A DNA stretch of 64,000 bases from Lachnoanaerobaculum saburreum DSM 3986. Its GTDB lineage: Bacteria; Bacillota; Clostridia; Lachnospirales; Lachnospiraceae. The position numbers and the translations under genes were made by a program. How positions within the stretch are numbered: the first letter of the stretch is position 1; every line of letters begins with the position of its first letter. Where the stretch lies: contig NZ_GL622296.1 in the NCBI RefSeq assembly GCF_000185385.1, positions 2,382,660 to 2,446,659 of the forward strand, given 5' to 3'. Shown here in pieces: positions 1 through 11,090 of the stretch. The notes under the pieces were generated by a model. It saw only the letters and a list, made by a program, of their open reading frames with translations, did no database searches and was not told the origin of the DNA.

Positions 1-33
1 TGCCGGAATAAAATATAACATTTCTTTTTTCAT
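1..33 (-). CDS. 5' end of a gene cut by the window edge
   Basis: An ATG at 33-31 is preceded by a strong ribosome site (TAAGGAGGA read on the minus strand, about 39-46). It opens a frame reading MKKEMLYFIPA before the window ends. Eleven residues are too few to identify the product. It is transcribed leftwards, away from the thioesterase gene, and a terminator lies between the two. Confidence 0.55.
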   Translation of the reverse strand, partial: MKKEMLYFIPA

Positions 34-102
34 AAATTCCTCCTTATTACTTATCTTATCATAAAAACATATTACTATATATGACGATAGTCTTAAGATA
101 AA

Positions 103-136
103 AAAAGTGCATTTGGCTTTTGCCGCCTGCACTTTT
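103..136 (-). terminator. Rho-independent terminator after the thioesterase gene
   Basis: The arms AAAAGTGCA (103-111) and TGCACTTTT (128-136) pair around an inner GGC/GCC pairing. Read leftwards, the stem is followed by a run of seven T, so it should end transcription of the thioesterase gene. Confidence 0.75.
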
Positions 137-168
137 AATTTTGTTCTTCCGGATATTTTATACTATAT

Positions 169-558
169 CTACTTTTCCGATTTGCTGTCAGTCTTTGCCT
201 GGAACTTATCATTATTTACAATAAATCTCTTGTGGATGCCCTCACCGATAAGCCCTTTTTCATCATATGCCTCTACCTTAAAGGTCAACTCTCTTCCGTC
301 AATCTTTAGAAGCTCAGACTTTGCAACCACCTTCATTCCTACAGGTGTAGCGGATATATGCTTGATATCTACTGCAATACCTACTGTAGTAAATCCCTCA
401 TCCAGTCTTTCATTTACACTCATAAACGATGACTCTTCCATCAATGCAATCATAACAGGTGTTGCGAATACCTCCAAAAGCCCGCTGCCGATACCTGTTG
501 CAGTTTTATCCTTAGTAACTACAGTTTCTCTTTGCCCTTTGATTCCTACTTCCAACAT
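169..558 (-). CDS. FlK-like acyl-CoA thioesterase
   Basis: This 129-residue protein has the size and layout of the single hot-dog-fold FlK (fluoroacetyl-CoA thioesterase-like) family. Visible family features are the ATPVMIALMEES helix carrying the expected acidic residue, and KHISATPVGM, whose His-x-x-Ala-Thr-Pro-x-Gly pattern is typical. FlK enzymes hydrolyse small acyl-CoA thioesters in the cytoplasm. The true substrate cannot be read from sequence, and fluoroacetate resistance should not be assumed, since many anaerobes carry such paralogues. The gene stands alone with its own terminator. The start ATG follows an AAGGAGAG ribosome site. Confidence 0.75.
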   Translation of the reverse strand: MLEVGIKGQRETVVTKDKTATGIGSGLLEVFATPVMIALMEESSFMSVNERLDEGFTTVGIAVDIKHISATPVGMKVVAKSELLKIDGRELTFKVEAYDEKGLIGEGIHKRFIVNNDKFQAKTDSKSEK

Positions 559-673
559 AAAACTCTCCTTTGCATAATCATATAGTTACACTATACTACT
601 TTTGCAGGAATTTGAGTAATACTTTTTAAGAAATCTCAGCAATTTATCAATCACAATGTGATAAATGATATAA

Positions 674-1867
674 CTACTTTAAAGCCGCCTCAATGTTTGC
701 ATCATTAATGTCCGTATCAATATCCGACTCACGAAGTTTTATAGGCTTTTTGAGAAGCCCTCTCAAATAATCTCTGTCACCGTTTCTGTATTGACCTTCT
801 TTTACCAATGTAAATCGTGATATATCCGGATCATAACTGTAATAATGGAATTCACTTCCATAGGTACCATATTCACTGAAATCTACGGACAACAGTGTAT
901 TGTCATCAAAAACAAAGAAATCTCCTCCACTGTTGGTGACAAATCCGATAAGACGAGGCTTGTCATCTACAATACCGTAAATACCGTAAATCCCATAAAA
1001 ATTCTCCCTTTTGGGCATAACTTTAACTATAAGCTCATCACGGTTGTCACCTGTGATATCCATTAATTTAAATTTTGAAGTATCATCATGAAAGTCATGC
1101 AATATAGGTGAATATAAGCTTTTGTAGGAAGATGCAATGCCTTTAGACTCTTTAGTAATATTATGATATAGATCAATCCCCGGATCAGGCAGCTTTTCCA
1201 CCGCTTCAGCAATATTTTCCAAAGTTACAGGAAAATCCATAATACTGTCTGAACTTAGTTTTACTCTGTTATTTTGTAATGAGTCCTTTGCAGAGGCAAT
1301 CAATTCACTGTCTTTACCGTCATCTAACAATGTAAAATTGCAAATGGATGTATCATATGCCCAAATACACGTATCATCCATATTGCATTCACTATAATCT
1401 TGAACAATGATATTATTATCAAGGAACAGATATGGACTATAGGACCCACTTTCAAAAATCTGTACAGCCTTACCGTTAAATATCTTGTAAATACGCATAT
1501 ATTGTACTACGGAATTAAAGAACCAATTTGTACGTCTTTTTAAAATTATTATTTCACTTTGTCCGTCACCTGTAACATCTGCAAGAGTAAAATAATAAAA
1601 ATTCAATATAGAGTCATCAATAGATTTGTAGGTATCTACATCCGGACTGTCATAAAACTCATCAACACTACCTATTACACCTGTATTATAAAAATTTGTA
1701 AGGATATCTCTGTAAATTTTTTTATAATTATCATCACCGGTCACAGAATTTTGTGAAGCTTTTTGAACCCCGTCTTTTATAACACCGGCAGAAAAAGGCG
1801 TTTGCAGAAAACCTGCAAAAATCGAAAAAACAATGGCGAACGGAACACTTAAAAATCTTTTTCTCAT
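674..1867 (-). CDS. Secreted protein of unknown function with FG-GAP-like repeats
   Basis: I chose the ATG at 1867 (MRKRFLSVPFAIVF) because AAGGAGG sits five bases upstream; an upstream ATG at 1888 lacks a site. The product is 397 residues. Residues 1-25 form a basic, then hydrophobic signal peptide without an obvious lipobox. Two similar segments, ADVTGDGQSEIIIL (about residue 95) and MDITGDNRDELIVKV (about residue 270), resemble the calcium-binding Asp-rich loops of FG-GAP/VCBS repeats, suggesting a beta-propeller-like extracellular protein. I do not recognise a specific function. About 300 bases downstream to hsdR hold no gene, only AT-rich sequence. Confidence 0.6.
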   Translation of the reverse strand: MRKRFLSVPFAIVFSIFAGFLQTPFSAGVIKDGVQKASQNSVTGDDNYKKIYRDILTNFYNTGVIGSVDEFYDSPDVDTYKSIDDSILNFYYFTLADVTGDGQSEIIILKRRTNWFFNSVVQYMRIYKIFNGKAVQIFESGSYSPYLFLDNNIIVQDYSECNMDDTCIWAYDTSICNFTLLDDGKDSELIASAKDSLQNNRVKLSSDSIMDFPVTLENIAEAVEKLPDPGIDLYHNITKESKGIASSYKSLYSPILHDFHDDTSKFKLMDITGDNRDELIVKVMPKRENFYGIYGIYGIVDDKPRLIGFVTNSGGDFFVFDDNTLLSVDFSEYGTYGSEFHYYSYDPDISRFTLVKEGQYRNGDRDYLRGLLKKPIKLRESDIDTDINDANIEAALK

Positions 1868-2164
1868 ACATACCTCCTTAAAGTACACTTTTACAATAGA
1901 GAATGATCAAATTAATTTTGCTCTAAACAATCAAAACATATACCACATCGCTATATTTTCATTGATATTTTAAATATTCTCTTTTATCTATAATTTTTTC
2001 AATAATAACCTCTTACAATTATTATAAAATCACATACCGATAAAAATAATATGAATTTTCATATATTTATTTTAATAATATTCTATCATAGTTTAATAGT
2101 TAGGTCAACTCTCACAAATAATTAATATAAATTTCTATCTTTTTCTTTCTAAACGCTTATAATT

Positions 2165-5100
2165 TTATATACCCACAAAAATATCCACTATATCTCTTAT
2201 TTTTTCCATTATAACAGTTTTCTTTTTTTCTCTGGCTCCCTGTCTTCTGGAAGTAGGTGGTATTATACTGTCCAACTCATCTCCTGCATAATCCACATAA
2301 CCCTTTGCAACAGCCTTTTCAATAAAATGATTTGAACCTGACTTTAGCTTTTCTTCTTCTATAAGTTTACTTATACTACTACTCTTTTGTTTCCTTGCAA
2401 AGGAATAGAATGACTCAAGTATATCCTCTGTATTCTTTAGTTCCGAAACTTTTGTACTGTTTATAAAATCTATAATCAACTCTTCCTTGGATCTTGTTCC
2501 CAGACTTGATCGTATCACTCTACGAACATCTGATTTCAGATTCTCTATATCTTCACTTTCCTTAACTTTAGAAAGAATAAGTGCCAGAATATAATCAAGA
2601 TTTATTTCATCAGTCTTTAGCAGGTCAATTTCAAATTCCACATCTGAAAAATCTACATTTGACTGCTCATTTCTCTCACTATTTCTTGAGTTGACAAGCC
2701 CTTCTCTTATATCCACATATGTACTCTTCATATCCTGCATCTGACGTTCGGAAATAATCTTCTCAAAATTTTCAAACTCATCAAAGTTTTTCAAGATATT
2801 CTCAGCCCTTAACAGTTCACCAAAGAGTTCTACAAATTCTTTCTTATCTGCCTCCAGTTCTATCTCTGTAGGATCCGGGAATTTTGCAAGAATCTCATTA
2901 CAAATCTCAGTATAACCCTTTATTCTCTTTCCACTCTCTTCATCACAAAAACCGTTTATATATTCATCATAGCTTCTTTCTAAGATAACATTTACACTGT
3001 TTTCATCTCCGAAAGTTTTTATAGCATCCTTGGTAGCCTTTTCCAGATCTCTAAAGCATACAATATTACCGAAAGCCTTTACCTTGTTTAGGATACGATT
3101 TGTCCTTGAAAAAGCCTGTATAAGTCCATGGTATCTAAGATTTTTATCTACAAACAAAGTGTTCATAGTAGGAGCATCAAATCCTGTCAAGAACATACCC
3201 ACTACAATAAGTAAGTCCACTTCTCTTTGCTTTACTCTCTTTGATAGATCCTTATAGTAATTCTGAAACTCATTCCCGGCTGTACTGAAGTTAGTGGTAA
3301 AGTAATTATTATAGTCACTGATAGCCTTGTCCAAAAATTCCTTTGCACCGGAGTCCATAGCGCCCGGATTGAAGTCTTCTTCTGATATTTCTCCGATAGC
3401 CCTTTGTTCTTCATTCGCAACAAAGCTATATATCGTAGCCACCTTCAGCCTTTTATCCTCTGCCAAATTACTTTGAAGCCTTTTAAATTCCTCATAATAT
3501 AACTTTGCAGCATCTACACTTTGTACTGCAAGCATGGCATTAAATCCGCTAAGTCTTCTATCCTTTAAATTATACACTACATTTCTATGAGTCTTTGCAT
3601 CAAATACTTCTAAGATATGCTTCGATATTTCTGTAATACGCTCAGGATGAAGAAGCATCTTCTTTTCCAACTTCTTAAGCTCTTTTTCATCATATTCTTT
3701 TTCTGCACTCTTAAACTTCGGCAAAATATTATTATAATCCACCTTAAACTTTAAAACCTTACCGTCACGTATGGCATCTGTTATAACATAGCTATGAAGC
3801 TGTGCACCAAATATTCCTGTAGTTGTATCCCCTCCAAGTGAGTTCTCAACAAATATAGGTGTTCCTGTAAATCCGAACTGATAGTACTTTTTGAATGCCT
3901 TCCTTATATTCTTTTGTGCATCACCAAATTGTGAACGATGACATTCATCAAATATAAGTACACATTGCTTATCATAGATTTCATGTGTAGGATTTTTCTT
4001 AACAAACTCATTTAACTTCTGTATAGTTGTTACCACTATTCTATTGTCTTTTTTCTCAATGCATTTTTTCAATTCCTTTGTATCTTTACTGCCGTTCACA
4101 CTGTCGGGCTGAAATCTTTGATACTCCTTCATTGTCTGGAAATCAAGGTCTTTTCTGTCCACCACAAAAAACACCTTATCAATAAATTCAAGCTCTGTAG
4201 CAAGTCTTGCAGCCTTAAATGAAGTTAAGGTCTTTCCTGAACCTGTAGTATGCCATATAAAGCCACCGGCTTCCACTCTTCCATATTTTTTTGACTCATA
4301 ACTTGACCTTATCTTCCAAAGTATTCTTTCTGTAGCCGCTATCTGATATGGACGCATTATAAGCAAAGTATTAGTTACATCAAATACACAGTACTTTATA
4401 AGTACTTCAAGAATAACTCTCTTTTCAAAGAAGGTTCTTGTAAAATCATCCAAATCTCTTATCACTTTATTCTTTGCATCTGCCCACTCACAGGTAAACT
4501 CATAATTACCTTTACTTTGGTTAAGTGTATTTGCAAAATATCTGGTATATGTACCGTTTGATATAACAAAAATCTGTACATACTTATATAGAGAACTCTC
4601 TATATTGAAACTCTCCTTGCTATATCTATGTATCTGATTGAATGCCTCATGAATGTTTACACCACGCTTTTTCAACTCTATATGCACTAACGGCAACCCG
4701 TTTACCAGTACTGTGACATCATAACGATTACTATGACTTCCTTCCTGCTTTATCTGGTTGACAACCTGCAAGCAGTTTTTATAAATATTTGTCTTATCTA
4801 TTATCTTTATATTTTGCAAATGGCCGTCATCAAAAGTAAAATCATATATATGATTTTCCTGTACTTTCCTAGTCTTTTCTATCATAGTATCATTTGGAGT
4901 ATCTAAGTATTCTCTTAAAAATCTACTCCACTCATCTTTTGAAAATGTGACATCATTTAATTTTTCTATCTGCTTTTTCAGATTGACATATAAATCCTCA
5001 TTTGTTTTTGCAAACAATCTTTCATATCCCTGTGAAACCAAATTATTGATCATGTTATTTTCAAGTTCTGCTTCACTCTGATAACTTCGGGCATCCTGCA

Positions 5101-5185
5101 TCCTTGTCTTTTCAAACTTAGCCAAAATAATACCATTTGTCATCTCAGCAATAGCGGATGTGGAATAAATTTGTTTTTCTTGCAT
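2165..5185 (-). CDS. hsdR: Type I restriction enzyme R subunit (HsdR)
   Basis: This 1006-residue protein is the ATP-dependent translocase and nuclease of a type I restriction-modification complex. The N-terminal third carries the nuclease-like region (NGLPLVHIELKKRG, with the E-x-K signature). The helicase part has a Walker A motif in HTTGSGKT (about residue 315), a DECH box in LIFDECHRSQFG (about residue 410) and FTGTPIF. The C-terminus is helical and should contact the methylase. The start follows GGAGG closely. It is the last gene of the locus. A terminator separates it from the toxin-antitoxin pair, so hsdR may have its own promoter or depend on read-through. Length is normal and no damage is seen. 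Confidence 0.95.
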   Translation of the reverse strand: MQEKQIYSTSAIAEMTNGIILAKFEKTRMQDARSYQSEAELENNMINNLVSQGYERLFAKTNEDLYVNLKKQIEKLNDVTFSKDEWSRFLREYLDTPNDTMIEKTRKVQENHIYDFTFDDGHLQNIKIIDKTNIYKNCLQVVNQIKQEGSHSNRYDVTVLVNGLPLVHIELKKRGVNIHEAFNQIHRYSKESFNIESSLYKYVQIFVISNGTYTRYFANTLNQSKGNYEFTCEWADAKNKVIRDLDDFTRTFFEKRVILEVLIKYCVFDVTNTLLIMRPYQIAATERILWKIRSSYESKKYGRVEAGGFIWHTTGSGKTLTSFKAARLATELEFIDKVFFVVDRKDLDFQTMKEYQRFQPDSVNGSKDTKELKKCIEKKDNRIVVTTIQKLNEFVKKNPTHEIYDKQCVLIFDECHRSQFGDAQKNIRKAFKKYYQFGFTGTPIFVENSLGGDTTTGIFGAQLHSYVITDAIRDGKVLKFKVDYNNILPKFKSAEKEYDEKELKKLEKKMLLHPERITEISKHILEVFDAKTHRNVVYNLKDRRLSGFNAMLAVQSVDAAKLYYEEFKRLQSNLAEDKRLKVATIYSFVANEEQRAIGEISEEDFNPGAMDSGAKEFLDKAISDYNNYFTTNFSTAGNEFQNYYKDLSKRVKQREVDLLIVVGMFLTGFDAPTMNTLFVDKNLRYHGLIQAFSRTNRILNKVKAFGNIVCFRDLEKATKDAIKTFGDENSVNVILERSYDEYINGFCDEESGKRIKGYTEICNEILAKFPDPTEIELEADKKEFVELFGELLRAENILKNFDEFENFEKIISERQMQDMKSTYVDIREGLVNSRNSERNEQSNVDFSDVEFEIDLLKTDEINLDYILALILSKVKESEDIENLKSDVRRVIRSSLGTRSKEELIIDFINSTKVSELKNTEDILESFYSFARKQKSSSISKLIEEEKLKSGSNHFIEKAVAKGYVDYAGDELDSIIPPTSRRQGAREKKKTVIMEKIRDIVDIFVGI

Positions 5186-5208
5186 ATTACCTCCGAATAA
5201 ACTCTTAC

Positions 5209-5247
5209 AAAAAACTCCACCTCTTTTATTACATGGTGGAGTTTTTT
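5209..5247. terminator. Rho-independent terminator between the toxin candidate and hsdR
   Basis: A perfect 13-bp stem (AAAAAACTCCACC at 5209-5221 with GGTGGAGTTTTTT at 5235-5247) gives a T-run in both directions. It lies after the PemK-like gene and only 24 bases before the hsdR start, so it may limit hsdR transcription relative to hsdM and hsdS. Confidence 0.8.
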
Positions 5248-5259
5248 GGTATCTTAAAA

Positions 5260-5691
5260 TTATTTTTTTACTTTATTATTGATACTGATAAACTCATTCA
5301 TGTCTATACAATATCTCTTGAGTTTTTTATTTTCTTTCATTAAAGAAATTTTATCAGCTATCTTTTCTCTTATATCTATAGGAATTGCCCTACCATTTAA
5401 CTTACTTATATCAACATCTTCACTTATTTTCAAGATATACGACTTGGTACAATCAATAAACGACGGAACCCTAAGTTTACACTCTAACTGTTCTTCTCCA
5501 ATTATAAGATAATAATCTTCATTTGGATTTCCTTCTTCTGAATATACTTTGTACTCTTTTCCCATTATTGAAGATATGGAATACAATTCCAATGTACTAC
5601 CTTCAAAACTACCTATAAAGTGTTGATGAACATTCGTATTTCCTATCGGGTCATTAGGATACTTTATTCTACAAATTATAATATCCATCAT
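5260..5691 (-). CDS. PemK/MazF-like toxin candidate paired with a Panacea antitoxin
   Basis: A 143-residue protein whose start overlaps the stop of the Panacea-domain gene by four bases (ATGA), so the two are translationally coupled. I do not see strong identity with a named toxin. The layout is suggestive of PemK/MazF: beta-rich N-terminus, a YYLIIGEEQ strand near residue 62, then VPSFIDCTKSYILKI followed by a short LNGRAIP turn and a helix. That order matches the Pro-Ser, Ile and Gly elements of the MazF C-terminal half. PemK-like proteins cleave RNA. Because Panacea antitoxins pair with many toxin folds, the context supports a toxin whatever the fold. Function is inference. Confidence 0.55.
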   Translation of the reverse strand: MMDIIICRIKYPNDPIGNTNVHQHFIGSFEGSTLELYSISSIMGKEYKVYSEEGNPNEDYYLIIGEEQLECKLRVPSFIDCTKSYILKISEDVDISKLNGRAIPIDIREKIADKISLMKENKKLKRYCIDMNEFISINNKVKK

Positions 5692-6299
5692 GAAAATACA
5701 AGTTCTCCCTCTATGCTCTCAACAAAAATAGGTTCTTTTTGCAAATCCACCTTTTCCAGCTGTTCTACCACCTCATCAGACATATCCAAATTGTCCTTAT
5801 CGTAGTAATATATATTGTCACCTATCTTTTCCATAGAAATTCTTTCAAAATCCATATCTTTATATGTTTCATAAAGGCATTTCATAAAATTTCTTTCTTT
5901 AGGTGAGATATTTTCAAATATTATTTTTTCATTTCGCCCTACTTCTTGCCATATACTATGTGTATGTGTTTCTTCTGATAATTCTCTTGCGGTCTTATTT
6001 GCATATACAAAATTTACTATTTGCAATATCTTGAGTATATGTTGATTTATAATATCAGCAGCATCGTCATAGTGACAACCTAATTCCTCATACCTATAAG
6101 CTATATATATTTCTCTTGATACAGGACCGTTATCCCACTTTTCAAAAACACAGTTTGTCAAGTTCTGATTTGTTATAGCATAATACATAAGATGTGAAAA
6201 ATATAATAGCTTATTTAATTTGGTATTCTCATCAATATACCCGTCACGCAATACAGGATTTTTGATAAGAAACCACTTTGCCAAATCTTTTATTGTCAT
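5688..6299 (-). CDS. Panacea-domain (DUF4065/SocA-like) antitoxin
   Basis: This 203-residue protein carries the Panacea (DUF4065, SocA/GepA-like) signature. KLNKLLYFSHLMYYA (about residues 28-42) matches the conserved K-L-x-K-L-L-Y-x-x-x-x segment, and FEKWDNGPVSREIY (about residues 52-66) matches the Trp/Gly-Pro-Val/Tyr segment. Panacea domains are antitoxin modules that neutralise diverse toxins by direct binding. The last 40 residues are an acidic tail, a plausible toxin-binding element. It is cotranscribed with the downstream PemK-like gene and sits inside the hsd operon, between the specificity genes and hsdR. Confidence 0.8.
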   Translation of the reverse strand: MTIKDLAKWFLIKNPVLRDGYIDENTKLNKLLYFSHLMYYAITNQNLTNCVFEKWDNGPVSREIYIAYRYEELGCHYDDAADIINQHILKILQIVNFVYANKTARELSEETHTHSIWQEVGRNEKIIFENISPKERNFMKCLYETYKDMDFERISMEKIGDNIYYYDKDNLDMSDEVVEQLEKVDLQKEPIFVESIEGELVFS

Positions 6300-6354
6300 A
6301 TCCTACCCCTCAATACTCCCTACTCTCATCGCTACATTAGAATTATAGCATATA

Positions 6355-8265
<1,911 letters not shown>

Positions 8266-8273
<8 letters not shown>

Positions 8274-8538
8274 CTTTTTTACCACCTTTTTTTGCTATAC
8301 TATGTATACTGTTTATCTGTGCAAGACAGTCTTTATCTCTAAATTTAGTACCTCGAATAGAACGAACTCTGTAGCCAATAGAGGGTATCATATCCAAATT
8401 ATAGTATGCGACCTGCTTTCTCTGTACTTTATCAGGAATCGCACCATGCTTAGTGGTTGTCAACTTATAGTTTACTACCACAACATTCTCATCCAATTTA
8501 CCGTCCTCTGTGTTATATATAATAATATCATTCACCAT
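8266..8538 (-). pseudogene. Internally deleted RhuM-family remnant
   Basis: The 90-residue frame starts with [12 protein letters not shown], the N-terminal signature of RhuM proteins, and then jumps to ENVVVVNYKLTTT and YYNLDMIPSIGYRVRSIRGT, which lie much later in a full-length RhuM of over 300 residues. The predicted HTH-like segment between them and everything after the GTKFR motif are missing. The start overlaps the hsdM stop by 11 bases and the end overlaps the hsdS start region, so it may still be translated and couple hsdM to hsdS. RhuM genes often sit inside type I loci; their role there is unclear. Confidence 0.65.
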
Positions 8539-10105
8539 CTTCCAGCTCCTTCACTATCACATCTATAGCGGCTCTAAGCTCGTCGATTTTCTTTACAGTC
8601 TTTGCTATCTCCTCATTCAATACCTTTATATCAATGACTTCCCTTGTATCCTCTTTTTCAACATATGTAGATACCGACAGATTATAGTCATTATCCTCTA
8701 TATACTTTTTATCTACATACTTTGCAAAGTACTCTTTATCCTTTCTTTCTCTGAAGGTATTCAATATTGACTCAATATTTTTCTCTTCCAAAACATTATT
8801 GTTTGTTTCTTTTTTGAACTCCTTGCTTGCATCTATAAATAATACCTTATTCTCTGTCTTATTTTTTGCCATCACAAGGACACAGGTAGCTATAGAAGTT
8901 CCAAAGAAAAGATTTTCAGGGAGCTGTATCACACAATCAATAAAATTATTATCCACTAAATACTGTCGAATGGTCTTCTCCGCACCTTTTCTATAAAATA
9001 TTCCCGGAAAGCATACAATGGCCGCACGGCCTTTGCTTGAAAGATAACTTAGTGAATGCATTATAAATGCATAATCAGCATAAGACTTCGGGGCAAGCTT
9101 TCCGGCAGGAGCAAATCTCTCATCATTTATAAGAGTCGGATCTCCATCTCCTACCCACTTTATAGAATAAGGCGGATTTGAAACAATAGCATCAAAAGGT
9201 TTTTCATCATTGTGTAGAGGATTTAAGAGTGTATCGCCTCTTTTAATAGAAAAGTTATTGTAGTTTACATTGTGAAGAAACATATTCATACGTGCAAGGT
9301 TGAAGTTTGTCATATTTATTTCCTGACCGAAAAATCCCTCTTCTATGATATGTTCTTCAAACTGCTTTTTCATCTGTAAAATTAAAGACCCGCTGCCACA
9401 TGTTGGGTCATAAACCTTGTTTATACTTGTCTTTCCGTCCATCACAAGTCTTGCAAGCAGCTTTGACACAGTCTGTGGAGTAAAGAACTCGCCACCTGAT
9501 TTTCCTGCATTACTTGCATAATTTGAAATCAAGTATTCATAGGCATCACCGAAGGCATCTATGTCATTACTTTGAAAGTCATTGAAATCAATCTCTGCAA
9601 TACCTTTTAATATATCACACAGTCTTTTATTCTTTTCTACAACAGTTGCTCCCAATCTGTCACTGGTAGTGTCAAGGTCTTTGAACAGTCCCTTTATAGC
9701 CTCCTCTGACAAAAAACCTATGGCACTTCCCTCTATTGCATTAAATATATTTGCCAAGTCGGTGTTTAAATTTTCATTGTTTCCTGCATTCGCCACTACA
9801 TTTTCAAAGAGTTGACTTGGCAATATGAAAAATCCCTTATCTTCCACTGTTCCGGGTCTAAAATCTCTATCTGCCTCTTCGTCAGAAATCTTGGCATAGT
9901 CGAAAGCGGTGTCACCTGCTTCATGCTCAGCCTTATTGAAAAACTCTGTAATATTCTCAGAAATGAACCTGTAGAACAGGTTTCCAAGTATATACTGTTT
10001 AAAATCCCATCCGTCTACAGCACCACGTACATCATCAGCAATTGCCCAAATTTTTCTATGCAACTCCGCCCTTTGTTTGCTCTCTCTATTTTCAATATCC
10101 GACAT
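8528..10105 (-). CDS. hsdM: Type I restriction-modification DNA methylase (HsdM)
   Basis: N6-adenine methyltransferase subunit of the type I system, using S-adenosylmethionine. I chose the ATG at 10105 ([10 protein letters not shown]), which has GTGAGGT just upstream, giving 525 residues. The N-terminal helical domain ([29 protein letters not shown] begins it) is followed by the catalytic domain with DPTCGSGSL (motif I) and SNPPYS (motif IV, the NPPY active site). A C-terminal coiled coil ([18 protein letters not shown]) should contact HsdS. It is the first gene of the operon, and no damage is seen. Confidence 0.95.
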   Translation of the reverse strand: MSDIENRESKQRAELHRKIWAIADDVRGAVDGWDFKQYILGNLFYRFISENITEFFNKAEHEAGDTAFDYAKISDEEADRDFRPGTVEDKGFFILPSQLFENVVANAGNNENLNTDLANIFNAIEGSAIGFLSEEAIKGLFKDLDTTSDRLGATVVEKNKRLCDILKGIAEIDFNDFQSNDIDAFGDAYEYLISNYASNAGKSGGEFFTPQTVSKLLARLVMDGKTSINKVYDPTCGSGSLILQMKKQFEEHIIEEGFFGQEINMTNFNLARMNMFLHNVNYNNFSIKRGDTLLNPLHNDEKPFDAIVSNPPYSIKWVGDGDPTLINDERFAPAGKLAPKSYADYAFIMHSLSYLSSKGRAAIVCFPGIFYRKGAEKTIRQYLVDNNFIDCVIQLPENLFFGTSIATCVLVMAKNKTENKVLFIDASKEFKKETNNNVLEEKNIESILNTFRERKDKEYFAKYVDKKYIEDNDYNLSVSTYVEKEDTREVIDIKVLNEEIAKTVKKIDELRAAIDVIVKELEDGE

Positions 10106-10156
10106 ATTTACCTCACTAAAAATTTTCTTACAGTATAACAAATTTTATTAAAAATA

Positions 10157-10954
10157 TCACTGTTTCCTCCACGTCTTACTCGGAGGGATACCGAAATATT
10201 TTTTATACAACCTGCTGAAGTAAAGCGGATCCTGATAACCTACATTTATGGCGACTTCCGTAACCGACATTCCGTCAAGCAACATCTTTGCCGCCTTTCT
10301 GAGACGAAGTCTTATAAGATAATCAATAGGTCTTATATTATAGATTTTATTAAATGTATATGAAAAATGTGTCTTATTCATTTTTGCGGCAAGAGCCAAA
10401 TCTTCAAGTCTCAGACTCTTTTGATATGAGCTTTCCATCAATTCTATAGCATTTTCAATCTGCATTATTTCCTTATCAGGCATATGATAACAAAAAGAGC
10501 TTAGTATCAGCTGTCCGGCTATCATCCTGCTTCTGATTTGATCGTCAAAGCTTGCACTGTTTGCACATTTTTTAAGCTTAAACAGTAATTCAGATGTGTT
10601 CTCCTTATTAAATTCACTTATTTCGTATGCCGTATTCATTATATCACTGCATCCGTGCCACGGATTTTCAGGATCGTAATAGATATTTAAATGCACAAAA
10701 GGTACATCCGAAACTACACAAAAATCTATTTTCTGATTTCCGGCACCATGTACTATCGTATTTTCATCAGCCTTGAAACTCTCACCATTAAATTGTATCA
10801 AAGCCTCTCCGGATAAAGTATAGATAAATGCGGAGTGAATTGTATCATATGATATATGCATTCCCACATCCTTACTCTGTAGAGAAATTCCCGTGATAAA
10901 ATATTTCCTCGCACTGTACTCTTTTTGACAACTTATTAAGAAATCCTTTTCCAT
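10157..10954 (-). CDS. AraC-family regulator next to siderophore uptake genes
   Basis: This 265-residue protein has an N-terminal cupin-like sensor half (about residues 1-140) and a C-terminal double helix-turn-helix of the AraC type (about residues 165-265, with LRLRKAAKMLLDGMSVTEVA and the signature GYQDPLYFSRLYKKYFG). It is divergent from the iron-siderophore uptake operon at 11091, with 136 bases between them that hold a palindrome at 10967-10996. Regulators of this arrangement usually sense the imported siderophore or its iron complex and activate the uptake genes. That role is inferred from position. Confidence 0.85.
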   Translation of the reverse strand: MEKDFLISCQKEYSARKYFITGISLQSKDVGMHISYDTIHSAFIYTLSGEALIQFNGESFKADENTIVHGAGNQKIDFCVVSDVPFVHLNIYYDPENPWHGCSDIMNTAYEISEFNKENTSELLFKLKKCANSASFDDQIRSRMIAGQLILSSFCYHMPDKEIMQIENAIELMESSYQKSLRLEDLALAAKMNKTHFSYTFNKIYNIRPIDYLIRLRLRKAAKMLLDGMSVTEVAINVGYQDPLYFSRLYKKYFGIPPSKTWRKQ

Positions 10955-10966
10955 AATACACCTTTC

Positions 10967-10996
10967 TATGGATTATATTTTTAATAATAGTCCATA
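10967..10996. promoter_or_regulatory. Imperfect palindrome in the araC / uptake operon gap
   Basis: The arms TATGGATTAT (10967-10976) and ATAGTCCATA (10987-10996) are inverted repeats with one mismatch, spaced by an AT-rich decamer. The site lies just upstream of the AraC regulator start and in the shared control region, so it is a candidate operator for that regulator. Confidence 0.4.
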
Positions 10997-11090
10997 TCTT
11001 TATATTATACTATATTGAAATTTAATTAAATGCAACTATAATTTATATGCTGTTAGTAGTATCTAACCATTTTAAAAAGAAAGGATTCTT

